DNA of 64,000 nt from Streptomyces sp. NBC_01231. Its GTDB lineage: Bacteria > Actinomycetota > Actinomycetes > Streptomycetales > Streptomycetaceae. Where the stretch lies: NCBI GenBank assembly GCA_035999765.1, contig CP108521.1, forward strand, positions 9,796,001 through 9,860,000. The letters are read 5' to 3'. Made by a program: the position numbers and the translations under genes. The stretch's first letter is position 1. Each line of letters starts with the position of its first letter. Below the pieces are notes generated by a model. That model had not been told where the DNA came from and searched no databases. It was given only the letters and a program-made list of their open reading frames with translations. Positions 63,502 through 64,000 of the stretch are shown piece after piece.

Positions 63502-63522
63502 GTTAGCTATTTAAGCGAGATG
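63502..63522. promoter_or_regulatory. GTTAGCTATTTAAGCGAGATG-type control element (site E)
   Basis: GTTAGCTATTTAAG (63502-63515) holds the near-palindrome TTAGCTA, followed by the GCGAGATG shared with site D. It lies 23-44 bases before the aldehyde dehydrogenase GTG and could supply the promoter of a new transcript after the ACAD. Confidence 0.55.
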
Positions 63523-63545
63523 TGGAGCTGCTCGAGGAGGCACCC

Positions 63546-64000
63546 GTGGTCACGGTCGATGTGAAGCTGCACCAGGACAGAGCCGAGCGCGATCTGCCGG
63601 AGCCGCGGCTGGTCATCGGCGGCAAGGACGTCACCGATGCCAGCGGCGGACTCTACGAGCACCGCAACCCCGCGACCGGTCTGGTCCAGGCGCGCATTCC
63701 GCTCGCCGGGCCCACCGAGGTGGACCAGGCCGTCGCGGCCGCACGCCAGGCCTTCGAGGTGTGGGGCACCATGCGCCCAGCGGAGCGCCGCCGGCTGCTC
63801 ACCCGGTTCGCCGGACTGCTGCGCGACCACATCCCCGACTTCGCGGCGATCTGCCCGCTGGAGAACGGCGTGTGCATCGGCGGCTGGGCGGAGAACGTCG
63901 GACCGCACGTCGCCGAGTGGACCGAGTACTACGCAGGCTGGGCCGACAAGATCGAGGGCATGGTCGGCGCGGCCTACAGCCCGCACGAGAACGTCGAGTA
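63546..64000 (+). CDS. aldehyde dehydrogenase family protein, 3' partial
   Basis: The first about 152 residues of an NAD(P)-dependent aldehyde dehydrogenase are present; the gene runs off the window. The start region MVTVDVKLHQDRAERDLPEP leads into LVIGGKDVTDASGG, ERHR-like YEHRNPATG, DQAVAAARQAFEVWGTMRPAERRRLLTRFA and AEWTEYYAGWADKIEG, all typical of the ALDH N-terminal cofactor domain. The GTG follows GAGGAGG by 5 bases. The catalytic Cys and Glu lie beyond the edge. It would oxidise an aldehyde released by the catabolic pathway, perhaps by a retro-aldolase. Confidence 0.9.
   Translation, partial: MVTVDVKLHQDRAERDLPEPRLVIGGKDVTDASGGLYEHRNPATGLVQARIPLAGPTEVDQAVAAARQAFEVWGTMRPAERRRLLTRFAGLLRDHIPDFAAICPLENGVCIGGWAENVGPHVAEWTEYYAGWADKIEGMVGAAYSPHENVE

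Overview
The window is a high-GC actinobacterial chromosome segment, most likely from Streptomyces or a close relative. The evidence is the very high GC content with long shadow frames, frequent GTG and some TTG starts, 4-base ATGA/GTGA overlaps between genes, small protein families I associate with Streptomyces, and a sugar ABC transporter without its own ATPase gene. I see no rRNA, tRNA, CRISPR array, insertion sequence or phage gene. No gene-free stretch exceeds about 300 bases.

Layout. (1) 1-3176: end of a 2-oxo acid/acetoin dehydrogenase operon (partial E1 alpha, E1 beta, E2), ended by a hairpin. (2) 3316-4735: two divergent TetR regulators. (3) 4776-14072: a CoA-thioester catabolic block. 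A leftward run holds an alpha-helical protein, a PPDK-like enzyme, an acyl-CoA dehydrogenase (ACAD), a DUF35 protein, a thiolase-fold protein and an SDR. An enoyl-CoA hydratase and a divergent ACAD lie beside it. (4) 14318-30108: a complete aerobic [NiFe]-hydrogenase locus, all rightward. It holds two small leader genes, HypX, the group 1h (Hhy) small and large subunits, a NifU-like protein, three proteins of unknown function, a maturation protease, a 34-residue membrane microprotein, and HypA, B, F, C, D and E. (5) 30202-35887: a disordered protein, a membrane acyltransferase, an APH-fold kinase, and an arabinofuranosidase with its LacI regulator. (6) 36094-51325 and 56807-64000: a second, larger catabolic territory. 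It has ACADs, EtfBA, a PaaK-like ligase with a truncated companion, SDRs, a second DUF35/thiolase pair, a class III CoA-transferase, a hydratase, an LLM oxidoreductase, a thioesterase, a GNAT/acyl-CoA-synthetase-like fusion, and the start of an aldehyde dehydrogenase. (7) 51375-56731, inside region 6: a sugar ABC transporter, a DeoR regulator and a secreted GH76 mannanase.

How the parts work together. The hydrogenase locus looks self-sufficient for building an oxygen-tolerant, atmospheric-H2-scavenging enzyme. HypA/B deliver nickel, HypE/F make the cyanide ligands, HypC/D assemble the Fe(CN)2CO unit, HypX supplies CO in air, and the protease trims the large subunit. The products of 19870-23830 are the least explained part and the best candidate for undescribed biology. 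The catabolic regions encode activation, dehydrogenation, hydration and chain cleavage of an unknown organic acid. Several promoters in region 6 share a TTAGCTA-type palindrome, which suggests one common regulator. Two large enzymes, the PPDK-like protein and the GNAT fusion, appear to have lost their nucleotide-handling parts while keeping the rest.
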